Positions 1 to 11,593 of a DNA stretch of 64,000 nt are shown piece by piece (positions within the stretch are counted from its first letter, which is position 1; every line of letters begins with the position of its first letter). Under the pieces are notes generated by a model. The model had not been told where the DNA came from. It ran no database searches and worked only from the letters and a program-made list of their open reading frames with translations. This DNA is from Carettochelys insculpta (taxonomy: Eukaryota > Chordata > Testudines > Carettochelyidae). The DNA lies in assembly GCF_033958435.1 (NCBI RefSeq), contig NC_134137.1, positions 107,890,501 through 107,954,500 of the forward strand, written 5' to 3'. Made by a program: the position numbers and the translations under genes.

Positions 1-455
1 AGCACCAGAATCTCTCCTGGGCAGCTGTCCAAGCACTCAGTTTACAGGGAACACTGGTACTTACAAGGTGCAGCTCCTAGTGGGGCACAGAGTGATCTGT
101 GCTGCCCTGCACTCAAAGGCACTGCTTCCACCACTCCCATTGGCTGCAAATCCTAGACAGTGGGGGTGGCAGGGATGGAGCCTGCAAGCAAGCTTAGGAA
201 CAGTGGTATTGCACAGAGCTGCCTCCTTCCCCTCTCCTCCTCCAGGCAGAGCCCACGGGCTGGATGTAGCACTCAGCTTGCCTTCGTCCAGCTTCTGAGA
301 CTTGGTGTTCCCTCCCCTGTAGCAAGGCAAGCCAGCGTTGGCATTCCAGTCATGAGGGTGAAACTAAGACTTGAAGCACCAGTGCTGGCTCAGGTGGGGA
401 GCCCCAGACATGGTGGGCTGGATCTGGCCTGTGGGCCCTGGGTTCCCCATCCCTG
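1..455. mobile_element. hAT-type nonautonomous element, clipped by window edge
   Basis: The stretch ends in a 'ggttccccatccctg' terminus, whose reverse complement begins CAGGGATGGGGAAC, the form of many vertebrate hAT (Charlie-like) ends. It includes 'ctggatctggcctgtgggcc', a phrase common next to such ends. The left terminus is outside the window, so no target duplication can be checked. Short reading frames here have no recognisable domain. Family placement is from pattern memory. Confidence 0.4.
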
Positions 456-469
456 CCTTAGACATGTCA

Positions 470-1211
470 GCCACGTCTACACTAGCAGGTTCTTTCAGAA
501 AATCAGGCCCCTTTCTGAGAGAACACCTGGGGCTTATCCTTCGAAGGCAGCACTTCATTAAGCAAATTCCACCCCGCCGCCCCCTGGCGGCAACTTCGAA
601 GTTTTAAACTTCGCACTACTGGCACGCGTCTAGCCACGGCTCACCTGCTGGTACTTTGAAGTGCTGGGGCAACTTCGAAGTCCCCTTACTTCTCAAAATT
701 TTGAGTTTAAAACTTCGAAGTTGCCACGGGTGGGGGCAGGGGGAATTTACTTAATGAAGTGCTGCCTATGCACGGCAGCACTTCATTAGCAAACTCCCCA
801 AACCCTAATTACCATCCTTCCTTCGAAGGAAGGTGGTAGTGTAGACAAGCCCCGGAGTGTCCACACACAAAATGCATTCTTTCTGTCCGAAATGGAAAGA
901 ATGTGGCTTCTCTTCCGGAGGCCCTCTGCCATTCCTGGTTCAGGAAGAGCACCTCTCTTTGAAAGCTTCTTTCACAAAAAAAGCATGTGTAGATGCTCCA
1001 CGGGTCCTTTTTTCAAAAAAGCAGTCCTCATGGCACTGGATTTTTTGATCCCTGGCCCATTCTTTTGAAAGAGCAAGGGCTGTGTGGATGTTATTTTTCA
1101 AAAGAGGGGATCGATCTTTTGATCCGCTTTTTTGTACTTGGACATGCTCTTTTGAAAGAAGATCTTCCAGAAGATCATCTTTCAACAGATTGCTGTAGTG
1201 TAGCTGTGGCC
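470..1211. mobile_element. Harbinger-like MITE interrupted by a second element
   Basis: The left terminus 'gccacgtctacactagca' pairs with the right terminus 'tgctgtagtgtagctgtggc' as inverted repeats. The interior from 857 is A/T-run rich (TTTTGAAAG motifs), like the interior of the Harbinger-B element near 63150-63330. Another element (531-855) sits inside, splitting this one. Noncoding. Confidence 0.55.
531..855. mobile_element. Nested TTCGAAG-rich MITE
   Basis: The right end 'gtagtgtagacaagcccc' is the usual GGGGCTTGTCTACAC terminus, while the left end 'ggggcttatccttcgaagg' lacks the TCTACACTAC part and so looks trimmed. Internally 'gcagcacttcattaagcaaattcc' near 549 is repeated in inverted form near 740-767, and TTCGAAG palindromes recur. 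Noncoding. Confidence 0.5.
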
Positions 1212-2794
1212 ATCATAATTAAGGCTCACAATACAGTGGAGATGTTAATTCTAATGAAGTATGTGTTTATATGCTTTATTTACTCAAGTATGTTATTGTT
1301 ATCTGTTCTTAACAGACTGTAAGTTTTCATTGTGGTGTTTGGTTTTCTAGTCTTTTCATTGTGATGGAGTTATGTTTTGCCACCTTTGTCAAATATGTGT
1401 AAAAAAACATCTGATGCCGTATAATAGCAGTGAGAAAGGTGTGAAGTAATCTTCCCCATTTTTGCTCAGTGAAGTGTGAAATCTGCTCATCTGTTGTTAT
1501 TCTTGTTAATATTGGGGCACACTTTGCACTGCAAACAAGATGCTTCTTAACAGCTTTTTATGATCATCCTGTTCTCCCACTCATGATTAATTATCCCCTT
1601 TTAAATTTGTATGTCATCAAAATATTATTAGGCATGACACATTTCATGTCATGTCATGCCGATTTCATGTGTCAAAATAATCTTTATGACTCAGTGAAAT
1701 TTGGCACCTCTCTCAAAGCAGCTCAGTATTAAACCACATAATTTTGAACATGAATAGCATGTTCATGTTCTCAGCATGAACATTTGGGGCTACATTCTTT
1801 GTTGGCAGCTCAGAAACGTGGTCATGACTTATGCTCACAGGTAGGTCTTGTCAACTAAATCTTTAAGGAGATAGGTAAGTACAGGCCTAAATATATAAGA
1901 AGAGCCAGGTATCATTTCTACAACCCTTTCCAAACCCTATTCTAAATTATACTGTGAGCTCATAGTATGATGGAGCAGAAATAAAATGCAGCTACAAGCT
2001 GCAAAATCTGTTCAGTGTTTTGATATTGTCACAAATGTAACTAAAAGCAAAGTAACATAAGCAAAAAGTAATCAACTGTAGCTTCTGCATCCTGGAGATC
2101 AGCCCCACCCTGAGCGAGGATCTGTGATTTCCTCCAAGCTGTCTTCCTGTTACTCCAGAGGCTCTTTTTATATCCCTTCCTTTGGCCCAGGTGTTCAGGG
2201 AGAGGAAAGGGAAGCTAAATTGTACTGGACAGTAGAGCAATTTCTTTGTACCCTGTATACAGTATATTGAAAGAAACTTTCTTCCTAATGGATTTTTGTT
2301 CAGGGGTTCTTTTCCTTTCTTTTCTTTTCTTTCCTTTTCTTTTGGTGATACTTACCAGAATATCCATTTTCAAAAATTGTACAGTTTTTTAAATTGAGAC
2401 ATCTTTAATAAAATATACTTATGTGGTTTTTTTCAGTTCTTTTTCAGAAACAAAATGTTTTAAAAAATTGTAAGGTATTCAAGTCTGATTTTCATTGGCA
2501 GCGAGTTGATAGGACTGAACTGAACTTTCACTGTTAGAAAAATGCTTCAAAATATCATTTCACTTTCATATCATTTTGAGGTCAACCCCTGGTCTATAGC
2601 TATAAAATACTTGCTTGCACAAATTGATATTTTTCAGTTTGCAGTAGTTATGTGAGATATGCTTTGCCAGTGTCATATGCTGAAGGATTGATCAGAAGAT
2701 CAGTGCTGTAATTCAGAAAAAAAAATCTACTGTATTCCAGATGTCTCTTGCATAACATAACCGTCACACCTCTAAATACCCCTGAGGTAAGTGG
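1212..2794. other. Intronic sequence, no gene seen
   Basis: A/T-rich sequence without a recognisable coding domain. It holds a short tandem 'tgtcatgtcatg' patch near 1645-1665 and a pyrimidine tract of CTTTT units at about 2308-2343. Confidence 0.6.
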
Positions 2795-3036
2795 GGAAGG
2801 AGGAGGGAACAATCAAGTGGGTGTCTTGGGTGAAGAGGAGAAAGTGGGGCAATTGGCCCCTCCTCTATGATGCTTCTACACTAATGCCAGAAGACTAGGG
2901 AACAAACAGGAAGAATTAGAGGCCATGGCACAGTCAAACAAGTATGAGGTGGTTGGAATAATGGAGACTTGGTGGGACGATTTGCCTAACTGGAGCACGG
3001 TCATGGAAGGTTATAAATTGTTTAGGGAGGAAAGGA

Positions 3037-3429
3037 GGAGGAGTTGCGCTCTATGTGAGGGAGCAGTATGATTGCTCAGAGCTCCAGTATGAGGAAGGAG
3101 AAAATCCAGTTGAGCGTCTTTGGGTTAAGCTTAGAGGTGGAAGTAACAGAGGTGATGCTGTAGTTGCTGTCTGTTATAGACCACCAGATCAGGGAGATGA
3201 GATAGATGAGGCTTTCTTCAGGCAACAAAGTGAAGCTTCCAAATCACAGGCCCTGGTTCTCATGGGAGACTTTAATCATCCAGACATTTGTTGGGAGACC
3301 AATACATCAGCGCACAGACAATCCAGGAAGTTTTTGGAGAATGTTGGGGATAGCCTCTTGGTACAAGTGCTGAAGGAACCAACCAGGGGATGTGCGCAAC
3401 TTGACCTGCTGCTAACAGGGAAGAACTAG
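3037..3429 (+). pseudogene. CR1 ORF2 endonuclease domain (broken)
   Basis: This frame encodes the C-terminal half of an APE-type (exonuclease/endonuclease/phosphatase) domain. Visible landmarks are VALYVREQY, 'VAVCYRPPDQ' and the catalytic-block motif 'LMGDFNHPDICW', followed by the LDLLLT segment that ends the domain. In intact CR1 the enzyme nicks target DNA to prime reverse transcription. The frame ends at a TAG at 3427; the next block of homology ('LGCSDPKIIDF') continues in another frame, so a single-base indel lies near 3415. The first part of the domain (2880-3036) is in yet other frames. Confidence 0.75.
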
Positions 3430-3443
3430 TAGAAGAAATAGAA

Positions 3444-3976
3444 GTGGGAGGGAACCTGGGCTGCAGCGACCCTAAGATCATAGATTTCATGATCTGGACA
3501 AAAGTAAGAAAGGTGAGCAGTAACATACAGACCCTTGATTTCAGAAGAGCAGACTTTGACCCCCTGAGAGAGCGAATGAGCAGGATCCCTTGGGAAATGA
3601 AGATGAAGGGGAAAAGAGTTGAAGAGAACTGACGGTATTTTAAAGAGGGCACGGGAACAAACAATCCTGCTGCATAGTAAGAAATGCAAACATGGTAGGC
3701 AACCAGCTTGGCTTGACAGGGAAATCCTTGGCCAGCTTAAATTCAAAAAGGATGCATACAAGAAATGGAAACGTGGACAGTTGACTAAGGAGGAGTCTAA
3801 ACATACAGCTGGAGAGTGCCGGGCAGTAATCAGGAAAGTGCAAGCACAATCGGAACTGCAGCTGGCAAGGGATGTGAAGAGTAACAAGAAGGGTTTCTAC
3901 AGGCATGTGAACAATAAACAGGTTATCAGAAAAGGCGTGGGGCCATTACTGGATGAGGGAGGTAACCTAGTGACAG
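3444..3976 (+). pseudogene. CR1 ORF2 linker between endonuclease and RT (broken)
   Basis: Two overlapping frames cover the region between endonuclease and polymerase. The first (3444-3632) carries LGCSDPKIIDFMIW and 'RRADFDPLRERMSRIPWEMK'. The second (3619-4107) carries 'LLHSKKCKHGRQPAWLDREI' and 'KKGFYRHVNNKQVIRKGVGP', which in CR1 lie just before the RT core. The frame jumps between and after them show at least two more indels. The antisense CR1 at 59.2-61.4 kb holds the same blocks, which confirms the order. Confidence 0.7.
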
Positions 3977-5599
3977 ATGATGCAGGAGAAGCTGAAGTAC
4001 TCAATGCTTTTTTCTGCTTCAGTCTTCACGGACAAAGTCAACTTCCACATGACGGTCCAAGACAATGCAGTATCGGAAGGTGGAGGGCAGCCATCTGTGG
4101 GGGATGAACAAGTTCTGAGCTATCTAGAAAAACTAGATGTGCACAAGTCCATGGGTGTGGATTTAAGGCACCCCAGGGTACTGAGGGAATTGGCAGAGGT
4201 CATTGATGAACCTTTGGCCATTATCCTTGAAGACTCTTGGAGATCAGGGGAGATAACGGATGACTGGAAGAAGGCAAACGTAGTGCCCATCTTTAAAAAA
4301 GGAAAGAAGGACAATCCAAGGAACTATAGTCCCGTCAGCCTTACCTCAGTCCCTGGGAAAATAATGGAGGGACTCCTCAAGGAATCTATTTTGGAGCACT
4401 TCGAAGAAGGGAAAGTGATCAAAAGTAGCCAACATGGATTCACCAGGGGCAAGTCCTGCCTGACCCATCTGATTAGCTTCTGTGATGAAGTAACAAGCTC
4501 TGTGGACATGGAGAAGTCAGTGGATGTGATATACCTTGACTTCAGCAAGGCTTTTGATACGGTCTCCCACAACATTCTTGTCCATAAGTCAAGGAAATAT
4601 GGATTGGATCCTTGGACTGTAAGATGAATAGAAAGCTGGCTTGATGGTCGGGCCCAACGGGTAGTGGTCAATGGCTCAATATCTGGATGGCGGACTGTTT
4701 CAAGTGGAGTGCCGCAAGGCTCGGTTCTGGGACCAGTGTTTTTCAACATCTTTATTAATGACCTGGATGAGGGACTGGATTGCACCCTCAGCAAGCATGC
4801 GGATGACGCAAAACTAGGAGGAGAGGAAGATTCCTTGGAGGGTAGAGAGAGAATCCAGAGGGACCTGGATAAATTGGAGGACTGGGCCAAAAGAAATCTG
4901 ATGTTGTTCAATAAGGAGAAGTGTAGAGTCCTGCACCTGGGGCGGAAGAATCCCAAGCATTGTTACAGGCTGGGGACCGACTGGCTCAGCAGCACTATGA
5001 TAGAAAGGGACCTTAGGGTAATGGTGGATGAAAGGTTGGATATGAGTAAACAGTGTGCCCTTGTAGCCAAGAAGGCTAATGGCATACTAGGGTGCATTAG
5101 CAGGAGCATTTCAAGCAGATCTAGAGAAGTAGTCGCTCCCCTCTATTCGGCACTGGGGAGGCCACATCTAGAATATTGTGTCCAGTTTTGGGCCCCCCAG
5201 TATAAAAAGGATGTGGATGTACCGCAGCAGGTTCAGCGGAGGGTAACAAAAATGATTAAAGGTCTGGAGCACAAGACCTATGAGGATAGGCTGAGGGATT
5301 TGGACTTGTTTAGTTTACAGAAGAGAAGACTTAGAGGTGATTTAATAGCAGTCTTCAGCTTCGTGAAGGGGAGCTCTCAAGAGGAGGGTGAGAAACTGTT
5401 CTCAGTGGTGTCAGATGACAGAACAAGGAGTAATGGTCTGAAGTTGAAGAGGGAGAGGTGTAGGTTAGATATTAGGAAAAACTACTTCACCAGGAGGGTG
5501 GGGAAGCATTGGAATGCGTTGCCTAGAGAGGTGGTGGATTCTCCATCCCTTGAGGTTTTTAAGTCCCGGCTGGACAAGGTCCTGACTGGGATGACTTAG
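3977..5599 (+). pseudogene. CR1 ORF2 reverse transcriptase and C-terminus (one nonsense codon)
   Basis: A single reading frame spans the polymerase apart from a TGA at 4625-4627, in the position where the family has Trp before 'IESWLDGR'. Blocks in order are 'DDWKKANVVPIFKKGKKDNP', 'SLTSVPGKIMEGLLKE', 'IYLDFSKAFDTVSHNIL' (motif A with its aspartate), '[20 protein letters not shown]' (motif B), and HADDAKLGG (motif C, with Tyr changed to His but both Asp kept). The C-terminal stretch runs '[17 protein letters not shown]' to '[10 protein letters not shown]' and a TAG at 5597. The copy is a relic, but the RT frame is only lightly damaged, so it is not very old. Confidence 0.85.
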
Positions 5600-5680
5600 T
5601 GGGGGTTGATCCTGCTTGAAGCAGGGGGCTGGACTAGATAACCTCCTGAGGTCCCTTCCAGCCCTGTGATTCTGTGAAAT

Positions 5681-6374
5681 ATAGCTAGTTGCTTCCTTTT
5701 TCTTGAGACACACACAGACATACAAAGAGAGAGAGAAAAGAGGTAATTTGCAACTACTAAAATTTTTATTACGTTGCATTTTGTACAGCCTGCATATACA
5801 GCTCATATTTCAGCATTTAACACTGCAAAGCATTTTATAAAAATGTGTGTATGTTTGTGTGAGGTATTTGATATTTTGATTTGGCGAACTGTGTATTTAT
5901 GAGTTTTTTCACAAGGTCAGTACTCTTGATATTGTATAATTGACTAGTAAGTATGGACCAGATTTTCAGAACTGTGCATGCAGACTTGCCCATGTACTTG
6001 TGTATGTAGTCATGCTCAATATGATTAGGAAGATAACACACTTACTACACTTGAGTGCCAATTATGTTAATTAGAAACATAAGTTAGGCACCCAGATGCC
6101 TATACGTATTGTCTTTTGAAATCTGGTTTTTGTTGGCCTTCTGTGCTTATCAAGCAGCAAAACATACTCTGCTTCATTTCAGAATAGTTGTCAAGTTCTC
6201 ATTTATTTTGCTTGAGCCAACTAAGTTCTCTTCTACAAGTTAAACATCAAGCATGAAACCAAACGAATCTATTAGATTAAATCATGACTCATGAAATACC
6301 ACGTAAATTACTCCAAAAAAACACTTCTATGGGAAATTTCTCACTCTGGGGCAGATCAACCCCAAAGAGCTGCA
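5681..6374. other. Intronic sequence, no gene seen
   Basis: A/T-rich with no protein domain. A short purine run 'agagagagagaaaagagg' follows the CR1 tail at about 5727-5741. Confidence 0.6.
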
Positions 6375-6560
6375 AGTATTAGAGAGGTAGCTGTGTTAGT
6401 CTGTATCCACAAAAACAATGAGAAGTGCTGTTGCGTTTTATAGACTGACAGATTTTTTGGAGCATAAGCTTTCATGGGCAAACATCTGACAATGGGTCTT
6501 TGCCCACAAAAGCTCCAAAAAATCTGTTAGTCTGTAAGATGCCACAGGACTTCTTGTTCT
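6375..6560. repeat. Foldback dispersed repeat (GTTAGTCTGTATC family)
   Basis: It starts with 'gtagctgtgttagtctgtatcc', a sequence seen again at 8147 and 47712. The two halves are inverted copies: about 6412-6481 ('...agactgacagattttttggagcataagctttcatgggc...') can pair with 6498-6556 ('gcccacaaaagctccaaaaaatctgttagtctgtaagatgcc...'), leaving a loop of roughly 15 bases. The class is unclear (MITE-like foldback or SINE-derived). Confidence 0.6.
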
Positions 6561-7555
6561 TTTTAATGAGCTACAAGCGCAGGTGCACGTCACACACAAA
6601 TTTCCCTCTTTCCTTGTGGAAGTGAGAGCTGTGCTAGACACGCAGTTCTGTTTCTTCTTCGCCTTGCCTCGTGTGGATCTTCATGCTTGAGATGGAGCAG
6701 AGGAGGATATTCCTCATTGCAGCAAATTTCCCTGCAAAACTCTTAGGTTTCTTTGCAAAAAGCAGGACTAGAAATAATACAATTTTGAGTTCTTCCTGTG
6801 TCCCTTCTCAGTGGCTACTGAATAGTTTGAGGGAGACTCACTATGGACAAAAAATATACATATTGAGAAATATATCTATTGATGTGGTGTGTATAGTTAC
6901 TGGAAAATTTGGGCAAGTTTGTTGTATGAAGTTGAATTGCACCCCCAGTATCATTAACAAGAGAATCACAGATTTGGTATAGTATCTCCTTATAAATAGG
7001 GTATATATTCTATCATCAAATCAAGGGTAGGCAGGGGAATCCTGTTTCTAGCTTGGCTTCAAGTACATCTTTCTGGATTGTTGATTTTGTGTCAGTGTAG
7101 AATACACATTAGAGGCTACTTTTTACGGTACAAGATCAAGATAGGTATTTCTCAGCAACACTGCTTGTGATTACAAATAAAACACAAAATTGTGATCACA
7201 TCTCATTTGTACCAGTTTGTGCCTGGTCATTTCACCTAGTGGTAGGACAGAATGCTGTGCCAAAAAAGTCACTAACAAGTTTCATGGAAGATTATCTGTA
7301 AAAACTACAATATAGAAAAATATTGTGAACACCTGTGAAGTGTTGACCTAAAAAAAATAATCTGTAACACTAATCTTTCAAGAGCTTAGGGACTGACTTT
7401 TTAACTTTCTTGTAATTGGTTTTATCAGGGACATGATTTGTTTGGTGCACCCAAAAAAGAAATACTTGCATGTTATGGGGTAATGACGTTTTTCACAGAC
7501 CTGTTAAGAAAGCCCCCTTTCAGTCTCCAAATCTAAGTCTCCCCTAAGTTTCATG
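6561..7555. other. Intronic sequence, no gene seen
   Basis: A/T-rich. One 103-codon open frame at 6671-6982 has no recognisable domain and is not supported by splice or family evidence. Confidence 0.55.
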
Positions 7556-7753
7556 CTACAAGGCTTCCCGTTAAGACCCATGCAGGGTCTCAGGGCTGCA
7601 TCAGAAAGAAATGTGTCCCCCAAGCTCTGAAACTTCTGGGGCAGGAGAAGAGGCACCCTTCCTTGTCAGCTCCAGCAAGGAGATGTGATAAATCAACTGC
7701 CGGTGGAACGACTGTTGAAGCATCAATCCACTGTCTGGTGTAGACAAGCCCTT
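7556..7753. mobile_element. 3' fragment of a Harbinger-like MITE
   Basis: The stretch ends with 'ggtgtagacaagccc' followed by TTA, the usual right terminus and 3-bp target of this class. No matching left terminus is found, so the copy looks truncated; the left limit is a guess. Confidence 0.4.
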
Positions 7754-7990
7754 AGTTTTGACCAACCGTCCTCTCAATTGATTTCTCTAAACCACTGCCT
7801 ATCCTAGCTGATCCTGGAAACAAAAAAGTTTCTTAGGTTTGTTTTTTTCCCCCAATAAACAAGCACAGCTCCATGTAATAGCCTGTCTATTTACTTGCTA
7901 CTTTGAATACACACAAATCATCTTCTCTCCAAAGAATACATTTCTGATTGTTTGTCAGTTTATATATCGCATTGTTATACTCTTGCAAGA

Positions 7991-8040
7991 TTGAAATATG
8001 AAGGGCACATCAAGGTTGAAATATGAAGGGCACATCAAGG
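7991..8040. repeat. Perfect 25-bp tandem duplication
   Basis: The unit starting 'ttgaaatatgaagggcacat' occupies 7991-8015 and is repeated base for base at 8016-8040, followed by the first two bases of a third unit. There is no sign of function. Confidence 0.9.
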
Positions 8041-8140
8041 TTCACTCAATATTAGCTTCAGCACAACTGCATCAAGAACTAAACTCAGATTGGTACCAGC
8101 AAATGAGGTTTCCCAGCACACAATGTACATTCCATCTCTA

Positions 8141-8216
8141 TCAGAGGGGTAGCCATGTTAGTCTGTTTTTCCACAGAAGAAGTCCTGTGGCACCTTATAG
8201 TTTCTGATATCAAGGT
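8141..8216. repeat. Partial copy of the GTTAGTCTGTATC repeat
   Basis: 'ggggtagccatgttagtctg' followed by 'aagtcctgtggcaccttatag' matches the left half of the repeat at 6375-6560. The inverted second half is absent. Confidence 0.55.
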
Positions 8217-8605
8217 TTCTGTTATCTATGTTGCCAGGAGCCATACTTTGTAGAAAATTGTGTGTCAGAACCTCTTCCATTTTATGGTGTAAGTGTTGAA
8301 ATGTCTGTCTTTTATACCCAGTGTAACGTGTCAGTTTTGTGGTGGTTTGCTTTCTAAATAGGCTGTACAATACTAATCTCAAAATTTGGGATAGTATGAG
8401 CCTTCTCTAGGCCCTCACCGACTGGGTGTTGTCTACAATTCTAGAGTATTTAGTCTGACCATGCTTAACTTTCTTAACTTTAAAACTACTGAAATTTGAC
8501 TTGTTTCACAGCTATCATAGAGGCCAAAAAGCAAACCTACTCTGAAATCTGTCTGCCCTGCACACAATTTTCTAACTCAACTGTTCCTATATAACTTTAT
8601 AGTTA
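8217..8605. other. Intronic sequence, no gene seen
   Basis: No domain, repeat or tandem structure recognised. Confidence 0.5.
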
Positions 8606-9215
8606 GAGCCCCGCGCGAACATAAATGTGTGGATCTGCGTCTGATCCACATTTACAAGGCTCAACTAATTGTCTGATTTGCAATCCGTGATCTGGATTTT
8701 ACTTGCATCCACACAGCAAAGCTTCTGGAGGGGAGGGAGCAGAGTAAGGACTGGTCAGGGTCATGCAGGGAAGAGGCATGTGTCACAAAAGCAGTGCATT
8801 TGGTTAAAGGGCAGCACAAGAAGGATGAGGGTCCCAAGGGGAGGGGAAGGGGCAGCAACAGCTCCTGCCACACCCCCACAGGACCTGGCCTGCCCCCATT
8901 GGACCAGGATAGCTTTCTGCTTTGCTGGGAGCCCTCATCCTCTCTTGGAAATGAGTCATCTCCCTCTTGCATACTCCCAGGTATGCTACCCGGCAGCACA
9001 GAAAAGCGTGTGGGTCACACCAGTTGTGAGGGCAGAGGGGCCAGACAGGGCCAGTACTCTGCCCATCTTGCAGGGATATTTAGGAGTTTGTTGTATCTGT
9101 TACCTGCCAGCAGTGCAGAGACCTGCCCTGGTGCTCATCACCACCTGGTAGCCGGGCAGAGGAGGAGGGAGAGCCCTTTGTGGGTATCCACAGATGTGAA
9201 GCACATCTCCATAGA
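8606..9215. repeat. Possible interspersed repeat with GAGCCCCGCGCG start
   Basis: It begins 'tagagccccgcgcgaacataaatgtgtggatctgcg' and ends with 'gggtatccacagatgtgaagcac', giving loosely inverted 'ggatctgcg / ccacaga' edges. The G+C level is well above that of its flanks. Reading frames of 160-185 codons here are composition artefacts without domains. The class call is weak. Confidence 0.3.
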
Positions 9216-10139
9216 TAAATTTGCTCTGGCCTTTGAATTGTCTTCAGTGGTGCAGCTCAAGGAGAGGGCATGTTTTAGAAACTATTTATCAAACATTTGC
9301 CTTCAGTGCTTTAGAGTTACACTGACGTATCTGTCTATTTTGAAGCATTAAAGAGTGATTTGTGTGCTCCCTGAGCCCTGAAAGTATTGCCTAGCAGAGA
9401 CTTAGAACAGTGAATGCATTTAGCATTTTGAACACAGAGGAATGGAAGGAATGTGTGAAAACTATTCATGAAATTGGCTATGGGAGGAGGAAACAAGTCA
9501 AAGGTCAGAGAAATGCAAAAAATAAATGAAGTGAACATTGAGGGGGAAGTGGAATAACAGAAAAAGGAAGTATGTGGGGAAGAAATGTATAGAACGGTAA
9601 GTCATGGAAAAGACTGAGGGAGTCAGATTTGGGGAAGGAAAAGCATCATAACTTTAAAAAAAAACATGCTTTGTTGCCTTCTTGTTGGTTTCTCTGTTTT
9701 ATGCATTATAAGCATTTTATATATGAACAGTATCTATCAACGTGAGAGAGGAAAGTCAACAAAGCGAGAGTGTTAATGTTGGAAGTCTAAAGGGTAGAAG
9801 GGCAAATAAAGCAGATGGTGCACAAAACAGTTGCACCTTGCAGGGAAACATCAGATGTCTGTGGTAATTACATCAAAACAAAAATGAGGAGACCACAAAT
9901 ACGCACATTTAGGAAAACCCATGTTGAACAGAGAGCAAGTTTTTATGTAAGAGAGTCTTGGCCAAGTGGTACGTGGCTAGTAGTCTGTACTGCCTTAGAA
10001 GAAATCCACATTGCACTACCATTTTCAGTCTCAAATACAAGTTAGGAATGGCTGAAAATGCTGCAGAGGCAGTACATTCAGCTCAGGAAGTGTATCAGGT
10101 CTTTCCATTATGCCCTCACTGGAAACTAAAGGACTTGTA
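9216..10139. other. Intronic sequence, no gene seen
   Basis: A/T-rich, with no recognisable protein or repeat ends. Confidence 0.55.
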
Positions 10140-11590
10140 TTAATGGACTCAAAAGAGAACAAACTCACATCTGGGAAGATGGTGGCTGCATAAGGATGGG
10201 ATGAAAGGGATGCTTGTCTGAGCAACAGAAGAAATCCTATCTGTGATATAGGCTGGTTATTAGATGGAGATGGTAAAATTATTAATGATAATGCAGAAAA
10301 GACAGATGTGTTCAGTAAATATTTCTGTTCTGTATTTGGGAGGTAGTAGGATGATGTGTTCATACCATGTGTTGATGAGGAAATACTTCCCATTCCCTTT
10401 GTCTAGGGAAAATGTTACACAGCATTTGCAAGGGATATACATTTTAAAATCACCAGGCCCAAGATAACTTGAACCCCAGACACTAAAAGAGTTGGCTGTG
10501 AGAGTCCCTCTGGCGTACTTACGTTAATTGTTAGTAAATCTTGGAATACAATGAAAATTGCAGAAGATCTGATGTTCAAAAAAGGGAAAAGGATGATCAA
10601 GGTATAACTATAGGTCAATTTTATTGACATGAATTCTAGCCAAAATAATGGAAACTTTGATATATGATTCATTTGATTTAAATAATACAAAGTATAGGAA
10701 CATAATTAATGCTAGTCAGCTTGGCATCATAGAAAACTGGTCATGTCAAACAAACCTGATCTCATTTTTGATTACAGGTTTGGTAAAGGAAACTACATAG
10801 ATGCAGTACACGTTGGTTTTTGTAAGGCCTTTGACTTAGTAATAGACAACATTCAGATTAAAACGGTATCATATAAAGAAAGCATATGTTAAATAGATTC
10901 AGGGTTAGCTAACTGATTAATCTCGGAATGTATTTGTGAATGGGGAATTATGAAACTGAGGATTTTCTAATGGGAATCTGGGGGTATCGGTGTTAAGGCT
11001 GACATAATTCGTCATTTTCATCAGTAAATATAGAATTCCCACTGATAAAATTTGCAGATGGCACAAACATTGGCAGAGTGGTAAATAATGATGGGACAGG
11101 AAGTCACATGGTATCATATCAATTACTTGGTAGTCTCAGCCTATTCAAACAAAATGCCTCTTAACATAGCTAAATGCAAGGTCCTGTTACAGCCAGGAAT
11201 GAGAAATACCCATCATATTTGCAGAATGAGGGACTACAGCCTGGAAAGCAATGACTCTGCAAAAGCTTTAAGAGTTGTAGTGGAAAAACATGGCATGATG
11301 CTGGATCAAAAAGAGTTAATGCAAGGCTTGGATATATAAAAAGGGGAGTAGTGAATAGAAGGAAGGTAATTTTTACCTCTGTATATGACGCTGATGAGAG
11401 ATACTTGAATACTGTAACTAGTCGTGACATCTTTATTTTAAAAGGATATTGAACAATTGGAGAAGATGTAGAAGAGAGTCATAAAATTGATTTGAGGGAT
11501 GTCTTAAAATCACAGATTTAAAAAGCTTGGTCAGTTTAGTTTAATCCAAAAAAAAAAAAACTGAAAAGTGACTTGACTTTGGTATATAAG
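10140..11590 (+). mobile_element. Strongly decayed CR1-type LINE
   Basis: The RT region is readable only in short blocks across frames. These are a relic of 'FKKGKR..Q.YRSI' near 10574-10625, a match to the 'SFLITGLVKETTWMQYT' position at 10765-10800, 'FCKAFDLVIDN' near 10818-10850, 'LIKFADGTNIGRVVNNDGTG' near 11042-11098 (motif C region with YADD lost), 'LNIAKCKVLLQPGMRN' near 11160-11205, and 'LPLYMTLMRDT' near 11375-11405. Order and spacing follow CR1 ORF2. It is far more diverged than the copy at 2.8-5.7 kb, so it belongs to an older subfamily. Confidence 0.7.
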
Positions 11591-11593
11591 TAG

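Larger units (their letters stand above)
2795..5680 (+). mobile_element. CR1 LINE, long but 5'-incomplete copy
   Basis: Homology begins with the endonuclease region (near 2880, 'actaatgccagaagactagggaac') and runs through reverse transcriptase to the CR1 3' end 'gaggtcccttccagccctgtgattctgtga'. The last bases are the CR1 octamer-type tail rather than poly(A). The 5' border is approximate because the 5' UTR is weakly conserved. The coding region is broken by frameshifts and one clear nonsense codon. It lies in the sense direction of the UBAC2 exons further downstream. Confidence 0.85.
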
